Part shown: positions 5,421 to 7,677 of the stretch, piece by piece | Layout: every line of letters begins with the position of its first letter | Position numbering within the stretch: position 1 is the first letter of the stretch | NCBI GenBank assembly: GCA_003978375.1 | Contig: QNZW01000111.1 | Coordinates: 1 to 7,677 of the forward strand | DNA: 7,677 nt | Origin: Sulfurovum sp. | Lineage (GTDB): Bacteria; Campylobacterota; Campylobacteria; Campylobacterales; Sulfurovaceae | Reading direction: 5' to 3' | Translations under genes and position numbers: made by a program | Notes under the pieces: generated by a model | Databases searched by the model: none | The model's input: only the letters and a program-made list of their open reading frames with translations | Told to the model about the DNA's origin: nothing

Positions 5421-7307
5421 TTACCGATACAACTGTTTATCATACAAATAATTAAGTCCTATCACAAAAGCCAAAGCATTTTTTTCTAACGCATTGTCAT
5501 GGGCGATTTCTACTAAGTGTTGTTTTTCATACTTGAAGGTTTGTGCCACATGGCGTGGACGTACTACAGCTACTTTATTGCCCACTCTTAGGGCATAGTT
5601 ATCATTAAATTGCATTAAATTCACATTGGCTTTGGTGTCAGAAAAAATAGATTTTCCGAGGATAGGATAGTGAAAGTCTTTGCCTAAGTAGTCTAATGCT
5701 GTGGCTAACACATCTGGCTGTGAAGCCAACTGCTGATAGACTTTTGGTGCAATACCCTCGCCTAGTATAAGTGCAGGGATATGAAACATATTGACAGGAA
5801 CTACATCATCTCCATACACACGAATGTTGTGATCGGCAATAACGACAAAAATAGTATCTTTATAATACGGAAGTTTCTTAGCTTCTTTAAAAAATGCTCC
5901 TATTGCATAGTCTGCATATTTGACTGCATTTTCTACACAATTTACCCCTTTTTTCACCTCATTAATGCGACCTGAAGGGATATCAAAAGGACTGTGGTTT
6001 GAAGAACTAAACATCAACGCAGCAAAAGGCTTTCCTTGAGCATACAGTTTTGAGAATGTTGCATTGCCTTTTTTAACCAAGTCTTCATCACTGGCTCCCC
6101 ATGTGGCTACATAGGCTGGATTTTGAAAATCTTTTTGTTCTATGATTTCATCAAATCCGTTGCCTAAAAACCATGAACGCATATTGTCAAATCGTGCCTC
6201 ACCTCCATAAAGAAATAGGGTATGATACCCTAAAGGCTTTAGCAGCGTAGCAAACGTAAAAAAATTACTTTGTGATTTGCTACGTTTCACTACTCCTTTA
6301 CCAGGTACGGCTAAAAAACCTGATGTTACTCCTGCTATGCCTCTTACGCTTCTTGTACCATTGGAATACGCCTCATTAAACCATAAACCTTCTTTGCGTA
6401 ACTTCATAAGCTCTGGAGTGATTTGAGGTGAGACAAACTGATAGCCTAAACTCTCCTGAAGAAAAATAACAAGATTTTTCTTTTTGGTGCTTTCAAAATG
6501 TGTCTGCTCTAAACGTGCAAAAGCAGAGGCACTATTCAAGTCATTGCCTTGAATATGTAGTACCCTTTGCATACGTTGCAACGCTTCTGTTGTATCCATT
6601 TTCCCATACAGCTTAATAGTCTTAGAGGCAAAATGTTTATTGGCATAAATGGCATACCCAACAGCGTAAAGAGAATTTTTTGTAATCTCATTAACGATAC
6701 GATTACTTGAATACATCGCATCTGAGATATTGGCTGCTCTATGTCCAAAGGAAGAACGGATACCTATGAAGAGTATTAATGCTATAGGCAAAAACCATAT
6801 GGCTCTTTTTATCCATGGTGTTTGCAATATATTTAAAAAATTTGCCTTACTCTTACGCATAAACCACCATGCAAACAATGCCATCATACCAAATGCTATA
6901 AACAAAGGCAATTTAAAGTCCGCAATAAGCATATTGAAAACCTCAACAGGATACTCCAAATACTCTACAAATTTAAAGTTGGGGCGTACATCATATTGAC
7001 TAAAAAAAGGAAAAGTAGCATTTTCCATATAGATAAGAAAAACAAACACCAACACAAAATACAAACGTAAAAATATATCAGCTATTTTTGCCATACGTTG
7101 GGGGGTAAAACTCAGCACAAACAGAGGAATCACAAGTAGCATCGAAGCAACCATGGTATCCATCTTTGCACCGTATAAAAAACTCGCCCAATGGTTCACC
7201 CCAGCATCCCCAAATCTATCATACTGCCAAATAAACAAGGCTAATCTACCTAGAAAAAAAAGTGCCATCATCCCTAAGTATTGAAAAAGTTTTTTAAATA
7301 TTTGCAT
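5421..7307 (-). CDS. Second LTA synthase-like membrane sulfatase-fold protein
   Basis: A 628-residue inner-membrane protein with five predicted helices (about 7-28, 49-67, 79-95, 132-150, 168-184) and a C-terminal sulfatase domain (PF00884) expected in the periplasm. Likely metal-site residues are Glu285 in FLQESLGY, Thr318 in SNGTRSVRG as nucleophile, His438 in SSSNHSPFD, and Asp492-His493 in VIADHNIR. The NGTRSVRG form of the nucleophile motif is common in Gram-negative LtaS-like proteins, so the family call is firmer here than for the paralogue at 2170-4170. Probable activity is transfer of phosphoglycerol or a similar phospho-group to a surface or periplasmic glycan; the acceptor is not identifiable. 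ATG 7307 is preceded by AAGGA, and the gene overlaps the upstream glycoside-hydrolase-like gene by 14 nt, so the two are probably coupled. The stop at 5423-5421 is followed by a 130-bp gap. Confidence 0.87.
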   Translation of the reverse strand: MQIFKKLFQYLGMMALFFLGRLALFIWQYDRFGDAGVNHWASFLYGAKMDTMVASMLLVIPLFVLSFTPQRMAKIADIFLRLYFVLVFVFLIYMENATFPFFSQYDVRPNFKFVEYLEYPVEVFNMLIADFKLPLFIAFGMMALFAWWFMRKSKANFLNILQTPWIKRAIWFLPIALILFIGIRSSFGHRAANISDAMYSSNRIVNEITKNSLYAVGYAIYANKHFASKTIKLYGKMDTTEALQRMQRVLHIQGNDLNSASAFARLEQTHFESTKKKNLVIFLQESLGYQFVSPQITPELMKLRKEGLWFNEAYSNGTRSVRGIAGVTSGFLAVPGKGVVKRSKSQSNFFTFATLLKPLGYHTLFLYGGEARFDNMRSWFLGNGFDEIIEQKDFQNPAYVATWGASDEDLVKKGNATFSKLYAQGKPFAALMFSSSNHSPFDIPSGRINEVKKGVNCVENAVKYADYAIGAFFKEAKKLPYYKDTIFVVIADHNIRVYGDDVVPVNMFHIPALILGEGIAPKVYQQLASQPDVLATALDYLGKDFHYPILGKSIFSDTKANVNLMQFNDNYALRVGNKVAVVRPRHVAQTFKYEKQHLVEIAHDNALEKNALAFVIGLNYLYDKQLYR

Positions 7308-7677
7308 CTATTATCATCCTTTTATATGCTTCATACGCAGATGTTTTTCTTATTTTTCCATCTCTGTTATCTACCAAGCCATATCCTGCCGCAATAAGTT
7401 GATGCCAGTAGACTCTTTGTATCTTGCCACTCTCTTTGGCAGTTGCAAAATACTCTACCATAAACTGTGCATAATCACTTTCACTCACGCACTCTACTTC
7501 TGAAGTAGGTGCATAGGGTGCTGTGTTAGATAATGGCCAGTTGACTTCTGTGATGTAGATATCATTCGTAGTTTTAGGAGACATTTTCACTAAAGCGTAC
7601 AACATATTCATTTTATTTTTTGTATCAAAAATCCCCATTTGTGTATGGCTAGGACTTCCCCGTCTGTCTACGTAAAG
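7294..7677 (-). CDS. Glycoside hydrolase-like protein (clan GH-A type), C-terminal 127 residues, N-terminus outside window
   Basis: The frame stays open to the right edge of the window: beyond Met at 7638 it reads LYVDRRGSPSHTQ, so that Met is internal, not the start. The visible part contains YVDRRG, DIYITEVNWPL, then APTSE.ECVSE, RVYWHQLIAAGYGLVD and SAYEAYKRM. A Glu in ITEVNWP at the end of a strand, followed by a W-H-rich strand and a final AY.A(Y/F)K helix, resembles the last two strands of TIM-barrel glycoside hydrolases, where this Glu would be the nucleophile. Proteins of this look occur in LPS or exopolysaccharide gene clusters, but I recall no defined substrate. The end overlaps the LtaS-like gene by 14 nt, so both are likely made together. 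Without the N-terminus, a signal peptide, the acid/base residue and the exact family cannot be checked. Confidence 0.6.
   Translation of the reverse strand, partial: LYVDRRGSPSHTQMGIFDTKNKMNMLYALVKMSPKTTNDIYITEVNWPLSNTAPYAPTSEVECVSESDYAQFMVEYFATAKESGKIQRVYWHQLIAAGYGLVDNRDGKIRKTSAYEAYKRMIIDANI

Noticed and set aside
6730..6999. Plus-strand open frame inside the right-hand membrane enzyme gene
   Set aside because: It is antisense to the membrane segments of a clearly recognisable protein and has no family resemblance.
7636..7638. ATG at 7638 as the start of the glycoside hydrolase-like gene
   Set aside because: The frame stays open to the window edge and the residues upstream of it (YVDRRG) fit the family, so the start is outside the window.

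Overview
The window is AT-rich and densely packed, with short gaps and overlapping reading frames. Gene content and protein style suggest a Campylobacterota (epsilonproteobacterial) genome of the Sulfurovum/Sulfurimonas/Campylobacter kind. That assignment is an inference from the heptose gene set and base composition; there is no rRNA marker here. The window is part of a surface-polysaccharide (LPS core / O-antigen) locus.

Left block, + strand, 1-4715: the C-terminal end of a WbaP-type undecaprenyl-phosphate sugar phosphotransferase, then gmhB, hldE, a five-helix membrane sulfatase-fold (LtaS-like) enzyme, and gmhA. The genes abut or overlap (0, 12, -4 and -23 nt), so they look like one translationally coupled operon. 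GmhA, HldE (both domains) and GmhB together make ADP-D-glycero-beta-D-manno-heptose from sedoheptulose 7-phosphate. The epimerase hldD is not in the window. The membrane enzyme sits between hldE and gmhA and probably decorates the glycan or lipid outside the cytoplasm.

The most notable feature is that gmhA is broken. A 4-bp tandem duplication (GTGC GTGC, 4302-4309) shifts the frame inside the conserved GNGGS-AADAQH active-site segment. Removing one copy restores a normal 187-residue GmhA. As written, the cell's first committed heptose step would fail unless another gmhA exists or the duplication is an assembly or sequencing artefact.

Middle, 4716-5420: a 17-bp convergent gap with a weak AT-rich hairpin, a Uma2-family (DUF820) nuclease-like gene on the minus strand with its own TATAAT box and strong RBS, and 130 bp of non-coding DNA holding a perfect 5-bp inverted repeat.

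Right block, minus strand, 5421-7677: the C-terminal part of a clan GH-A-like glycoside hydrolase runs in from the right edge and overlaps by 14 nt a second LtaS-like membrane sulfatase-fold protein. The two LtaS-like proteins share architecture and metal-site motifs but are clearly divergent. No tRNA, rRNA, CRISPR array, insertion sequence or origin was seen. No wholly new system is evident; the points of interest are the gmhA lesion, the membrane enzyme embedded in a heptose operon, and the coupled hydrolase/membrane-enzyme pair.
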